DNA of 64,000 bases from positions 3,834,501 to 3,898,500 of the forward strand of contig NC_020911.1 of the NCBI RefSeq assembly GCF_000155675.2, written 5' to 3'. The notes under the pieces were generated by a model, which worked only from the letters and a program-made list of their open reading frames with translations, was not told the origin of the DNA and searched no databases. Positions 33,765 through 44,131 of this stretch are shown here, one piece after another (position 1 is the stretch's first letter; every line of letters starts with the position of its first letter). This stretch comes from Octadecabacter antarcticus 307. GTDB taxonomy: Bacteria; Pseudomonadota; Alphaproteobacteria; Rhodobacterales; Rhodobacteraceae. A program made the position numbers and the translations under genes.

Positions 33765-35345
33765 TTGCCTAAAGTTGACCCAGAAATTCTTAAGGCCTTC
33801 GGGAAGGCCGTAAAACGCGCCAGAGCGATGCACGGATGGGATCAAACAACGCTCGGACGCGTGGTTAAACCGCCCGTCGGCAACTCCCTCGTGTCCAAGA
33901 TCGAAAAAGGCCAAAAGGAAGCGCTAGACATTCGGACTGTTGGTCGGTTCAGAAACGCACTCGACCTCGACGAAAGCTGGCTCGACAAATTCCTAGACGC
34001 CGAAGAAACCGCCGAAAGCGGTGAGACGAGGGCCGAACGCGATGCCGATCAAATTCTTGACCGATTGCAACGCGAAGGAACGACCGAGGGCGCCAGCGAC
34101 GACCTGCTGATCCGACTCGCTAACAATTTCACAGACGGCGACCACAAAGATCGTGAGACTGCCTACACCAGTGTCCGGCGGGCGCTAGCAGAACTGGCGC
34201 GCAACAAAGACATCGCGGCGCTTGCGGGCAATGCGGACGCGCAATTTGCAGCACTCATGCAGCAGATCGATCAATTAAACGATGACGGCGACTTTGACGA
34301 AGCGGCGCGGCTGCTGGACGATGAACAAGACCGCCTTGAACAGGTGGCGGACCTGCATCACAAGAAACAGCTCAACCAAGACCGCCTGCGCAACCGCCCC
34401 GATCTTGCCGCGCAGCGCCTGATCGCAGACCTGTACCGCCAAGCCCCCGCAGGCGGGGTGTTCTGGGCGACGGAAAGCCTTGCCAAAAAATGGCAAGACG
34501 ACGGCGACAAAGCGGGGGATATGTTCGCCCTTCACGTCGCGCTGGCGCTTGCAAAAACCAATTATGACAAGGCCAAGGGCAAAAAGGCGTTGGAAGCGGC
34601 GGCGCTTCATACCTAGGGGTGGTGCCACCTGCGCCTCGCGCAACGCTCAACCGAAGACAGGCATTTGAAAGTTGCTAGAAATGCGTTCGAGGGTGCCCTC
34701 AAGAATACCAATAAGGTAAAAGACCCGCTCAATTGGTCGGCACTGCAAGATGGGCTTGGTCTAACGCTTCGCGAGATGGGGGAGCGTGCGTCTGATCCGG
34801 CTCTGCTACAAGATGCCGTCACCGCCCACCGCGCAGCTTTAGCCATGGATATTTCTGCGAAAAGCGTTAACCTGTTAGGCTTTTGGAATAACCTCGGCAC
34901 CGCCTTGCAAAAGCTAGGTGAGGTCACCCGATCCGCCGATACCTTGAAAGAGGCTGAGGAAGCGTTGACCACCGCACGCGACCTCGAAGACAAGGCAGCC
35001 GATCCGCTTGACTGGGAGATAACCAAAAACAACCTCGCCCTTGCCCAACGCTGGCGCGGCGCGGTGGCGGGTGATCTGGCAAAACTAGATCAGGCGCGCG
35101 CAGGCTTTGCCGCCTGCGAAGCACTGGGTTTCAAAGACAAGGCCGCGTTCAGATGGGCGCGCCTGCAATGGAACATCGCCGATCTTGCCCTTGCGCGTTT
35201 CCGGCTTGATCCTGATGCAGCGCACCTCACCGAAGCCCGCGACCACCTCACCACCGCCCGCGCGTTATTTGTCGACGGGTCGGATTATCAAACCCAACTC
35301 TGTGACGATCTATTGGCCGAGGTTGACGCGGCGCAGGCGGGTTAA
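33765..35345 (+). pseudogene. XRE-type HTH protein with TPR-like repeats, interrupted by one amber codon
   Basis: Residues 1-80 form an XRE-type helix-turn-helix (AVKRARAMHGWDQTTLGRVV, SLVSKIEKGQKEALDI). The remainder is alpha-helical with TPR-like pairs (FWNNLGTALQKLGEVT, EEALTTARDLEDKA, NNLALAQRWRGAV). The frame is continuous over 527 codons except for TAG at 34614-34616, in HT-stop-GWCHLRLAQ, where TTG (Leu) would fit. Downstream codons stay in the same frame to 35345. The start is a TTG. Function unknown; a signalling or phage-related regulator is possible. Confidence 0.72.
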
Positions 35346-35521
35346 CACCCCCGCACCGAACGCCCCGTTAACCATGCCAAAGGCCGCACCGGAGTCATAC
35401 CGATTGTGTACAGGGTGTGTACGCACTGTGCCGAGTAGTTTTTGGCCCCAAACCCCTTGTTAACCACGCGACACAGGATCGATTCGCACGACCCCTATAA
35501 AACGCCGTTAACGATGCGTTT

Positions 35522-36619
35522 TTAGGTGTTAAACAAGAAGTGCAAAACGTCGCCGTCTTTGACGACATAACTCTTGCCCTCGGCGCGCATTTTGCCGGCT
35601 TCCTTGGCGGGTTGTTCGCCGCCCAGCGTTACAAAATCATCATAGGCAATCGTCTCGGCGCGGATGAACCCTTTTTCGAAATCACCGTGGATAACGCCCG
35701 CCGCCTGCGGTGCTTTTGTCTGCGCAGACACCGTCCACGCGCGGGCTTCTTTCGGGCCGACGGTGAAATAGGTCTCCAGATGCAGCAGCTCGTATCCCGC
35801 CTTAATCAAGCGGTCCAATCCGGCCTCAGCCAACCCCATCTCTTCAAGAAACATCACCGCTTCGTCGTCTTCAAGCTGGCTTATTTCTTCTTCGATCTGG
35901 GCGGAAATAATTACATGGGCATTGCCCTGCGACGCGGCCATTTCAGCGACGGCCAATGAATGCGCGTTGCCCTCCGCCGCCTCAGCCTCCCCGACGTTAC
36001 AAACGTATAGCACCGGCTTCGTGGTCAAAAGTTGCAGCAATTTCCATGCCTTAACGTCGTCCTCATCCACGTCTACCGTGCGGGCTGGCTGGCCTTCTTC
36101 CAACGCCACTTTCGCCGCTTCCAGCAAACGCACCTGTTGAACGGCGTCTTTATCACCACCGCGCGTCTTGCGGATCAGGTTCTGAAGGCGTTTTTCGATG
36201 CTTTCCAAATCGGCCAGCATCAGTTCGGTTTCGATCGTTTCGGCATCGGCAACCGGATCAACGCGGCCATCAACATGGGTCACATCGCCGTCTTCGAAAC
36301 AGCGCAGCACGTGGGCAATCGCGTCCGTCTCACGGATATTGGCGAGGAACTGGTTGCCAAGGCCCTCGCCCTTGCTCGCGCCCTTCACCAGTCCCGCAAT
36401 ATCCACGAACGTCATGCGCGTCGGGATGATCGATTTGGACCCTGCAATCGCCGCCAATTTATCCAACCGTTTGTCCGGCACGGCAACTTCGCCGACGTTG
36501 GGTTCAATCGTGCAAAACGGGAAATTCGCCGCCTGCGCCGCCGCCGTGCGGGTCAGCGCGTTGAACAGGGTCGATTTGCCAACGTTTGGCATGCCCACGA
36601 TACCCATCTTAAAACCCAT
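35522..36619 (-). CDS. ychF: ribosome-binding ATPase YchF
   Basis: The 365-residue Obg-family P-loop protein has G1 MPNVGKSTLFNALT, switch I PTRMTFVDIAGLVKGAS and a C-terminal TGS-like domain (TVGPKEARAWTV, FEKGFIRAETI, DGDVLHFLFNT). YchF binds ribosomes and prefers ATP, with roles in translation and stress response. The length is typical and the gene stands alone, divergent from trpA. Confidence 0.96.
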   Translation of the reverse strand: MGFKMGIVGMPNVGKSTLFNALTRTAAAQAANFPFCTIEPNVGEVAVPDKRLDKLAAIAGSKSIIPTRMTFVDIAGLVKGASKGEGLGNQFLANIRETDAIAHVLRCFEDGDVTHVDGRVDPVADAETIETELMLADLESIEKRLQNLIRKTRGGDKDAVQQVRLLEAAKVALEEGQPARTVDVDEDDVKAWKLLQLLTTKPVLYVCNVGEAEAAEGNAHSLAVAEMAASQGNAHVIISAQIEEEISQLEDDEAVMFLEEMGLAEAGLDRLIKAGYELLHLETYFTVGPKEARAWTVSAQTKAPQAAGVIHGDFEKGFIRAETIAYDDFVTLGGEQPAKEAGKMRAEGKSYVVKDGDVLHFLFNT

Positions 36620-36744
36620 TGCGACGCTCCTGCTGAATGATCATGCGGCTTCTAGGCCGCCCAGCCCCCGCCCGCAAGCATTTGGGGCATTGATTTTTCG
36701 CAGTCACTCCGTCAAACCGCATAAGGTCTTAGAAGGAATGCGAT

Positions 36745-37536
36745 ATGACACGGATCGACGCGAAATTTGCCGAACTGCGCGCAGCCAACAAAAAGGCGTT
36801 CGTCGCCTACGTGATGGCAGGCGATCCTAACTATGCGACCTCACTTGAGATCGTCAAAGGGCTGCCTGCAGCTGGCGTCGATATTATCGAACTTGGCTTG
36901 CCATTCACCGACCCGATGGCGGATGGATCCACGATCCAACTCGCAGGGCAACGCGCGCTTGCGGCGGGCATGACCTTGAATCAAACCCTGTCGATTGCCG
37001 CCGAACTTCGCAAGACAGACGATACCACGCCAATCGTGCTGATGGGCTATTACAACCCGATCTACTCTCGCGGTGTCGAAAGGTTCCTCGTGCAAGCCAA
37101 GGACGCAGGGATTGACGCGCTTATCATAGTCGACCTGCCCCCCGAAGAAGACGATGAGCTTTGCATTCCAGCGCAAGCTGCGGGGCTAAATTTCATTCGT
37201 CTTGCAACCCCGACAACGGATGCCAAACGTCTGCCCAAAGTGCTGCAAAACACATCCGGCTTTGTCTATTACGTGTCCGTTACGGGTACGACAGGGGCAG
37301 CAGCCGCGCAGGCCGTTGACGTGGCACCAGAAGTCGCGCGGATCAAAGCATCAACCGACCTGCCGGTGATTGTTGGTTTCGGCGTGCGCACACCGCAAAC
37401 TGCGCAAGATATCGCTGGCGTTGCTGACGGCACTGTCGTGGGGTCAGCAATCGTTGAAAAGATCGGCGCAGGTGAGCCGGTGGCTGACATTCTGGCCTTC
37501 GTCAAAACACTGGCCGATGGCGCACACCGCGCCTGA
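36745..37536 (+). CDS. trpA: tryptophan synthase alpha chain
   Basis: The 263-residue TIM-barrel enzyme cleaves indole-3-glycerol phosphate. The catalytic Glu and Asp are present in [16 protein letters not shown], and the phosphate-binding loops [11 protein letters not shown] and [11 protein letters not shown] are intact. Unlike in many bacteria it is not next to trpB, which lies 8 kb away with trpF on the other strand. Confidence 0.96.
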   Translation: MTRIDAKFAELRAANKKAFVAYVMAGDPNYATSLEIVKGLPAAGVDIIELGLPFTDPMADGSTIQLAGQRALAAGMTLNQTLSIAAELRKTDDTTPIVLMGYYNPIYSRGVERFLVQAKDAGIDALIIVDLPPEEDDELCIPAQAAGLNFIRLATPTTDAKRLPKVLQNTSGFVYYVSVTGTTGAAAAQAVDVAPEVARIKASTDLPVIVGFGVRTPQTAQDIAGVADGTVVGSAIVEKIGAGEPVADILAFVKTLADGAHRA

Positions 37537-37609
37537 TGCTTCGTGACGCTTGCGCGATTTTTTCCATATTGGTAAAAGAACCTAACCAATCTTGCTGAAA
37601 GTTAACGCA

Positions 37610-38773
37610 ATGCCCGTCATCACCACAATCGACGACCTGAAACGCCTGCACAAACGCCGCACACCCAAGATGTTTTATGACTACTGCGAAAGCGGATCAT
37701 GGACAGAACAGACATTCCGTGAAAACACGTCAGACTTCGACAAAATCCGCCTGCGCCAACGCGTTGCCGTCGACATGGCCAACCGCACCACAGCAAGCCA
37801 GATGATTGGGCAAGATGTCGCAATGCCAGTCGCGCTTGCCCCCGTCGGCCTGACGGGAATGCAATGCGCGGACGGGGAAATCAAAGCCGCGAAAGCCGCA
37901 GAGAAATTTGGCGTGCCCTTCACCCTCTCGACGATGTCCATATGTTCCATCGAAGACGTGGCGGACAACACTACAAAACCGTTCTGGTTTCAGGTCTACA
38001 CGCTGAAAGACGATGATTTTATGCAGCGTCTGTTTGATCGCGCGAAGGCGGCGAAATGTTCAGCCATCGTTATCACTCTCGACCTTCAAATCCTTGGGCA
38101 GCGGCACAAAGACCTCAAGAACGGGCTGACTGCACCGCCAAAATTCACCATTCCAACCTTGTTGAACTTGGCAACGAAATGGACGTGGGGGCTGCAAATG
38201 CTGCAAACCAAACGGCGGTTTTTTGGCAACATAGTTGGCCACGCAAAAGAGGTCAGCGATCCATCATCCCTTGCCACATGGTCAGCCGAGGCCTTTGATC
38301 CCTCGCTTAACTGGGACCGCGTCGCACAATTGATGAAAATGTGGGGTGGGCCTGTCATCTTGAAAGGCATCCTTGATGTAGAAGACGCCAAAAAGGCAGC
38401 CGATTTGGGGGCCGACGCGATCATCGTGTCCAACCACGGCGGGCGTCAATTGGACGGTGCGCTGTCGTCGATCCGGATGTTGGAACAGATCGTCGATGCC
38501 GTTGGTGACCGCGTGGAAGTCCATTTTGACAGCGGAATTCGGTCCGGTCAGGACGTCTTAAAGGCGATAGCACTCGGCGCAAAAGGCACCTACATTGGCC
38601 GCGCGTTCGTGAACGGCCTTGGCGCCATGGGCGAGGCGGGCGTCACAAAGGCCCTTGATGTGATCCATACAGAACTGGATCTGACAATGGCACTCTGCGG
38701 GCACAGGGACATTAAGGGCGTCAACAAAGATATCCTGCTTGTCCCTGATGACTTTTCGGGGAAGTGGGCCTAG
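37610..38773 (+). CDS. lldD: FMN-dependent alpha-hydroxy-acid (L-lactate) dehydrogenase
   Basis: I prefer the ATG at 37610 (MPVITTIDDLKRL), since family members start there and a GAAAG lies upstream; the frame extends 6 codons further. The 387-residue protein has the FMN-binding barrel with APVGLTGMQ, the catalytic His in SNHGGRQLDG, and DSGIRSGQDV and GAKGTYIGRAF near the C-terminus. It oxidises L-lactate or a related 2-hydroxy acid at the membrane. Substrate is inferred from family. Confidence 0.88.
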   Translation: MPVITTIDDLKRLHKRRTPKMFYDYCESGSWTEQTFRENTSDFDKIRLRQRVAVDMANRTTASQMIGQDVAMPVALAPVGLTGMQCADGEIKAAKAAEKFGVPFTLSTMSICSIEDVADNTTKPFWFQVYTLKDDDFMQRLFDRAKAAKCSAIVITLDLQILGQRHKDLKNGLTAPPKFTIPTLLNLATKWTWGLQMLQTKRRFFGNIVGHAKEVSDPSSLATWSAEAFDPSLNWDRVAQLMKMWGGPVILKGILDVEDAKKAADLGADAIIVSNHGGRQLDGALSSIRMLEQIVDAVGDRVEVHFDSGIRSGQDVLKAIALGAKGTYIGRAFVNGLGAMGEAGVTKALDVIHTELDLTMALCGHRDIKGVNKDILLVPDDFSGKWA

Positions 38774-38915
38774 CAATTCGCGCGGGCGAAACACCCTTTC
38801 CAAACTGTCATTCCTGTCCTATACGCGCCCCTTCACTAGGAGCTGCTATGGTTCCTGACATGGAAAAGTGGGTCGCCGCATGCGTTGGCGACGCGCGAAT
38901 TGAAAGGAAAGACCG

Positions 38916-39563
38916 ATGGCTGGCAAGATTCCAGATTTTGAAGCAACGCTTCGCACCGACACAGGCAAAGGCGCTGCGCGTCAGGCACGCCGCGACGGGC
39001 TCGTCCCCGGTGTTGTATATGGCGGCGGTGAAGACCCCATCGCGATTAACGTGCCGTTCAACGTGCTACTCAAGCGCTTGCAAGCAGGCCGTTTTCTGTC
39101 CACGCTGTTCAACCTGAAGGTCGAAGGCCATGACGATGTCCGCGTGATCTGCCGCAACGTGCAACGTCACATTGTCAAAGACCTACCAACGCACCTCGAT
39201 TTTATGCGCCTCAAGCGTACAACAAAGATCAACTTGTTCATCGGCGTTGAATTTATCAATGAGGACGAATGCCCGGCTCTGAAAGAAGGCGGCGTCCTGA
39301 TTCCTGTGCGCAACGAAGTTGAACTGATCGTAACTGCTGGCGACATTCCGGAAATTCTGACCGTCGATCTGACAGGTCTTGAATTGGGTGAAACTATCAC
39401 AATCTCATCCATCAAACTGCCAGCTGGCGCGAAAGCTACAATCGACCGTGACTTCGTAATCGCAAACCTTCAGGCACCTGCTGCCCTGACATCCGCCGAT
39501 GACGGGGAAGACGATGCAGTCGAAGCGGACGAAGTTCCAGCAACAGAAGTCAAAGAAGACTAA
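38916..39563 (+). CDS. rplY: 50S ribosomal protein L25 (Ctc form)
   Basis: The 215-residue protein has the 5S rRNA-binding L25 N-terminal domain ([22 protein letters not shown]) and the long beta C-terminal domain of the general-stress Ctc form, with an acidic tail ([21 protein letters not shown]). A GAAAGG site precedes the ATG. A strong terminator follows. Confidence 0.96.
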   Translation: MAGKIPDFEATLRTDTGKGAARQARRDGLVPGVVYGGGEDPIAINVPFNVLLKRLQAGRFLSTLFNLKVEGHDDVRVICRNVQRHIVKDLPTHLDFMRLKRTTKINLFIGVEFINEDECPALKEGGVLIPVRNEVELIVTAGDIPEILTVDLTGLELGETITISSIKLPAGAKATIDRDFVIANLQAPAALTSADDGEDDAVEADEVPATEVKED

Positions 39564-40511
39564 TATCCGACCCGTTCGGTTTTCGAAGGGCGTGCCGAAT
39601 GGCGCGCCCTTTTTCGTTTGGTCCGCAACTTAGTTTGGCTAGCCATGCGGACAGCACAGACTTCAAAACCAGAAAGGCCAGCGCAGGACGACCTAAGTGA
39701 TGGCCCTGCCCAAGCTCAACACCAATATTTTTCAGCGTTCGCATCTCGGCTTCTGTCTCAATTCCATCGGCCACGACCCGTGCGTTGGTGTCTTGCGCAA
39801 ATTGCACAATCGCCGATACAAGTGCTCGCCGCGCAAGGTCCTTCTCGACGCCATGGGTCAAGGAAATATCCAACTTTATCACGTCAGGGCGTAGGCGGAT
39901 AATCTGTTGCATACCGGAGTATCCAGCACCCGCATCATCAACCGCGATCCCCGCGCCAAGATCGCGCAGTCGGTCAATTTCCATCAACAGCACGTCCAAG
40001 TCTTCGACAGCGGCGTGTTTGGTAATTTCAACCAAAACCCGATAACCCCCGCCGCAAGCGAGGCAAAGGCGCGCACGACTTCGAGATCGCGTGAGTTCAG
40101 CGAGGGACGCGCGGCTTTGCCAAAGCTGTAAAACATTCCATAAATAGTGCCATCCGTGCGCCGCATCGGGACGCTGACATAGCTGCCGATTGGCATATTA
40201 TGGGTTACAAGAATGGCTTGCACCAACGGTTCGTTTGCGGTGTCTGGGATAAGTTCGGGCAGTCGCCCAGCGACTATGTGATAACAATACCCGGCCTTCA
40301 GCGGCCGGGTTCCGCCAGCCGCAATGCTCTCCGCAAAACCTGGTGCGATGACGGCGCGAAAAACAATCTCCTCGCCCCCAAATTCCGACACATAGGCAAT
40401 ATCCATCGCAAGATGGGTGCGCACAAACGCCAATAAATTCATGACCACATCATCACCCCCAGCAACCACCCGTGGTACAATTGCCGCCGATGTCGGGGAA
40501 ACGATTTTCAT
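39550..40511 (-). pseudogene. GAF-EAL cyclic-di-GMP phosphodiesterase, internal deletion
   Basis: The N-terminal part (from 40511) is a GAF sensor domain (VVMNLLAFVRTHLAMDIAYV, GSYVSVPMRRTDGTIYGMF). In another frame follows the second half of an EAL domain (EITKHAAVEDLDVLLMEIDRL, GIAVDDAGAGYSGMQQIIRL, VIKLDISLTHGV, VVADGIETEAEM). The first half of EAL, including the catalytic ExL motif, is missing at about 40030. The gene is therefore a deletion and frameshift remnant. An extended C-terminus runs into the rplY terminator. Confidence 0.85.
39588..39615 (+). terminator. intrinsic terminator after rplY
   Basis: GGGCGTGCC pairs with GGCGCGCCC (one G:T pair, 4-nt loop) and is followed by TTTTT. 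It begins 25 bp after the rplY stop. It lies inside the 3' end of the remnant gene on the other strand. Confidence 0.85.
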
Positions 40512-40646
40512 AAATACACCTCTTTGTTCGAAAGGTGTATCGCAGAAACATCCTCAACAACCTGTTACCAAAACGACCGGATTGAAAACAATTTTAAGCA
40601 AACTCACGCACTTGGACTGACCTGCAATGGGCGATATAGAGGCGGC

Positions 40647-41372
40647 ATGAAACTGTTTGTTGGCCTAGGCAATCCCGGCGCGAAATACGCGCAAAACCGA
40701 CATAACATCGGGTTCATGGCGTTGGACCGGATCGCGGCGGATCATGGATTTGCGCCGTGGCGCAGCAAATTTCAGGGTCAGTTGACCGAAGGACGGCTCG
40801 GTCGGGACAAGATCCTGCTGCTAAAGCCGGAAACATTCATGAACCTGTCAGGACAATCGGTCGGCGAAGCGGTGCGGTTCTATAAACTCGACAGCACCGA
40901 TGTAGTGGTCTTCCATGACGAGATTGACCTTGCCCCCGCGAAAGTCCGGCTCAAATCCGGTGGCGGGCATGCGGGCCACAATGGTTTGCGATCCATCCAC
41001 CAACACATCAGCCCGCACTATGACCGCGTCCGGTTGGGCGTCGGGCATCCGGGCCACAAAGATCGTGTTCCAGGCTATGTGCTCAGCGATTTTGCCAAGG
41101 CTGATCAGAACTGGCTGGATGATGTGCTGCGTGGAATGTCAGATGGTGCGGCGTATTTGGCAGACAATGAGGGGCCAAAGTTCCTGAACGCAGTCGCGTT
41201 GCGCGTTAATCCGCCCCGCCCGTCAACCGGAACAAAAGGAACGCAGGGCAAGCCGCAGACCAAGACGGATATGCCTAAGCTAAATTCAAATCCGACGCCA
41301 AAGACAGATCCAGACCCGACCACCGAAGATACGCGCAACCCGTTCCAGAAACTCGCGGATCGGTTCCGTTGA
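40647..41372 (+). CDS. pth: peptidyl-tRNA hydrolase
   Basis: From ATG 40647 the 241-residue protein begins MKLFVGLGNPGAKYAQNRHN, with the catalytic His in NRHNIGF. The substrate-binding KPETFMNLSG and the FHDEIDLAP and GGGHAGHNGLRS segments are intact. It recycles stalled peptidyl-tRNAs. A Pro/Thr/Lys-rich tail of about 50 residues follows the normal end, a common feature in this family of bacteria. The stop overlaps the next gene. Confidence 0.95.
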   Translation: MKLFVGLGNPGAKYAQNRHNIGFMALDRIAADHGFAPWRSKFQGQLTEGRLGRDKILLLKPETFMNLSGQSVGEAVRFYKLDSTDVVVFHDEIDLAPAKVRLKSGGGHAGHNGLRSIHQHISPHYDRVRLGVGHPGHKDRVPGYVLSDFAKADQNWLDDVLRGMSDGAAYLADNEGPKFLNAVALRVNPPRPSTGTKGTQGKPQTKTDMPKLNSNPTPKTDPDPTTEDTRNPFQKLADRFR

Positions 41373-42405
41373 CGAACCGCCTTTGCGACGCATTTGGCTA
41401 TCAAGCGCAATCCTGCACAACACTTGGCTCCCGGTTCATGGGCCAGCTTTGCTGCGTTTTGGCCGCCCGTTTGACGCGTGGCACGCCCCTGACGGATCGC
41501 CTGTTTGATTGGCAAGGCGATATCGGCCCGCGTGGCGATAGCGTGCCGTTGCGTCTTTGTGGCGCCCTGCAGCGCTACGCTTGCAAGGCGACACAGCATT
41601 GGTGGCTGTCTATCCACCCCACAACGCGACAGATGATGCGCTATGGCTTGCAGTGTCACAGGCACTGACGGACCAAACAGATTTCATCGACACTTTCATC
41701 GACAGCCCGCCCCAAACCAATGAGGTCCGTCGTGCCGCAGCCCTCATCGCTGCGGGCCATCTGATTGCCAGTCATTTTCCCAACCCCATGCGGGTTTCAG
41801 AATTGGGTGCCAGCGCAGGTTTGAACCTCAATTGGGATCGCTTCGCACTCGACATTGGCGGCACGCGACTTGGCCCAGCCGATGCGGCGCTCACACTGTC
41901 ACCAGATTGGACAGGCGAAACCCCGCCCAAAACAATGCCAACAGTGGTTGAACGGCGCGGTGTGGACCTCAACCCCGTTGATCCTGCAACCGACGACAGC
42001 CTGCGCCTGCGCGCCTATCTCTGGGCGGATCAGCCACCACACCGCCGCACGCTGACTGACGCAGCCCTTGCCCTGCCCCACGCAGCCGTCGACAAAGCGG
42101 ATGCCCTTGATTGGCTCACCCCGCGCCTGCCCCACGTCACGGGCCAAACCCACATGATCTATACAACCGTCGCATGGCAGTATTTTCCCGCTGAAAAACA
42201 GCGCCAAGGCCTTGCCATGATAAAAGCGGCGGGGACAACGGCCACACCAGATACGCCGCTTGCTTTCGTGCAGATGGAAGACGACGGTGGCGACAACGGT
42301 ACGGCGCTGACCTTGCGGCTTTGGCCCAACACCACGGGCAACGACCATCCCTTCACCCTTGGTCGGGTCGATTTTCATGGCCGATGGGTCGACTGGACAG
42401 CCTGA
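41369..42405 (+). pseudogene. DUF2332-family protein, single frameshift
   Basis: The first 70 residues (AFGYQAQSCTTLGSRFMGQL, LTDRLFDWQGDIGPRGDSV) are in the frame starting at TTG 41369, which overlaps pth. The rest (LQGDTALVAVYPPHNATDDA, RVSELGASAGLNLNWDRF, TTVAWQYFPAEKQRQG) is in a second frame. One extra base around 41570-41577 accounts for the break. The SELGASAGLNL motif recalls a SAM-binding loop; the function is unknown. It is a recent lesion or a sequencing error. Confidence 0.8.
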
Positions 42406-42460
42406 CTTGCCGCCCCCCGCCCCACGTGTCAGGCTGTCGCAAACAATCGAAAGCCCCGTG

Positions 42461-43642
42461 ATGAAAACCTTCCTAAAATGGCTGCTGCGCGGTGTTCTTA
42501 TAAGCACTGCGATGATCGTCCTGATCGCCGTTTTGCAGCGCGAAAAGCTGACTCGCCTGATGGCCGTCAATTCGCTGTTTTCCGAAGACCGCATCGTCGA
42601 AAACTTCACGTCCATGGATACGATGTTCGAAAACGTCACGCTGACACCGCAAACCGATACGGTGAACCGTCTTGCGACGGGTGCCCCGATGGACATGCCT
42701 GCGGGCTTCACAACATGGGCACGCGACCGAGCCGTCACCGGCATCATCGTTGTGCAAAACGGTATCATCCGCTTTGAGGACTACCCCCTGACAGCGATCG
42801 GCGAAACCGATCCCGCCAATTCAACCCGTATCAGCTGGTCGATGGCAAAATCATTCCTGTCCGTTCTGTTGGGCATCCTGCACGAAGACGGCACGATCCC
42901 CGGCCTTGATGCACCCGTCATCCAATACGTGCCGTCCCTTGCGGGATCCGCCTACGAAAGCGCCAGCATCCGCAACGTCATGCAGATGTCGACTGGCGTG
43001 ACATTTGACGAAACGTACCTAGATTTCTGGAGCGACATCAACAAAATGGGCCGCGTCCTCGCGCTTGGTCAATCAATGGATAGCTTCGCCGAAGGGCTGG
43101 ATGAGACATTCGTTGAACCCGGCACCGAATGGAAATACGTGTCCATCGACACCCACATCCTTGGTATGGTGATCCGTGGCGCAACGGGTCGATCCATCCC
43201 CGATCTGCTGACGCAAAAGGTTATTACCCCGCTTGGCCCCACGGTTACGCCCTATTATGTGACAGACGGCCACGGCGTGGCGTTCGTGCTTGGTGGGCTA
43301 AACCTGACAACCCATGACTACGCCCTGTTCGGCCACATGATCGCCAATGGTGGCATCGCATATGGCACGCGCATCGTATCCGAAGGCTGGATCGATGAAA
43401 GCACAGCACCCAGCGCCAACACCGCCGTCGGGGATTACGGCTACGGATATCAATGGTGGATTCCCGACGGAGCAGATGCAGGTCAATTCATGGCCCGTGG
43501 AATTTACGGCCAATACATCTACATTGATCGAGAACGCGGAGTGGTCATTGCTGTCAACGCCGCCGACCGCCAGTTCCGCGAAGACGGTGTTGAAGACAGC
43601 AACATCGAAATGTTCCGCGCCATAGCAGAAAGCCTTGATTAA
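42461..43642 (+). CDS. serine hydrolase of the beta-lactamase/class C family, membrane-anchored
   Basis: I prefer the ATG at 42461 (MKTFLKWLLRGVLISTAMIV), which begins with a membrane anchor; the frame is open from 42359. The 393-residue protein has the SxxK nucleophile motif SMAK (ISWSMAKSFLSVLLG), a KYVSIDTHIL segment in the position of the second motif, and a C-terminal RGIYGQYIYIDRERGVVIAV. It should act in the periplasm on an ester or amide; a true beta-lactamase role is not indicated. Confidence 0.85.
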   Translation: MKTFLKWLLRGVLISTAMIVLIAVLQREKLTRLMAVNSLFSEDRIVENFTSMDTMFENVTLTPQTDTVNRLATGAPMDMPAGFTTWARDRAVTGIIVVQNGIIRFEDYPLTAIGETDPANSTRISWSMAKSFLSVLLGILHEDGTIPGLDAPVIQYVPSLAGSAYESASIRNVMQMSTGVTFDETYLDFWSDINKMGRVLALGQSMDSFAEGLDETFVEPGTEWKYVSIDTHILGMVIRGATGRSIPDLLTQKVITPLGPTVTPYYVTDGHGVAFVLGGLNLTTHDYALFGHMIANGGIAYGTRIVSEGWIDESTAPSANTAVGDYGYGYQWWIPDGADAGQFMARGIYGQYIYIDRERGVVIAVNAADRQFREDGVEDSNIEMFRAIAESLD

Positions 43643-44016
43643 TGGATAAAGACCCATCTCTGAACGTCCTTGGCGAAACACTCGCCACCTGCTCAACCGA
43701 CCCTATAACCGGTTTCTTTCGCAACGGGGCCTGTGACACCTGTGCGGCGGACAATGGCAGCCACACAGTTTGCGCAATCCTAACGGCAGAATTCCTCGCC
43801 TATTCCAAATACGTCGGCAACGACCTGTCCACCCCGCGCCCCGAGTACGGCTTTGTCGGCCTAAAGGCAGGGATGGGCTGGTGCCTGTGCGCATCACGGT
43901 TCCTGCAAGCCCACGACGAAGGCTGCGCGCCAAAGGTAAATTTAGCCGCGACGCATCAAAGGGCGTTGGAGATTGTGTCGTTGGAGGTGTTGGAGCAGCA
44001 CGCGTTGGAGCCTTGA
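43642..44016 (+). CDS. DUF2237 family protein
   Basis: The 124-residue protein matches the DUF2237 pattern (NVLGETLATCSTDPITGFFRN, CNTC-like CDTCAADNGSHTVCA, TPRPEYGFVGLKAGMGWCLC, ASRFLQAHDEGCAPKVNL). Conserved Cys residues suggest metal binding. Function unknown. Its ATG follows the upstream stop by one shared base (TAATG), so the two genes are likely co-translated. Confidence 0.88.
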   Translation: MDKDPSLNVLGETLATCSTDPITGFFRNGACDTCAADNGSHTVCAILTAEFLAYSKYVGNDLSTPRPEYGFVGLKAGMGWCLCASRFLQAHDEGCAPKVNLAATHQRALEIVSLEVLEQHALEP

Positions 44017-44131
44017 TGCTAGGCGGCCTTCCCCCACACATAGCAGATTTGGAACGTCAGCAATGAGCCCTTCTCGACGTATACTGTGCAAGGTGACTGA
44101 TTGCCTGACAAAAGCAGACCGAAAAGGGTCC

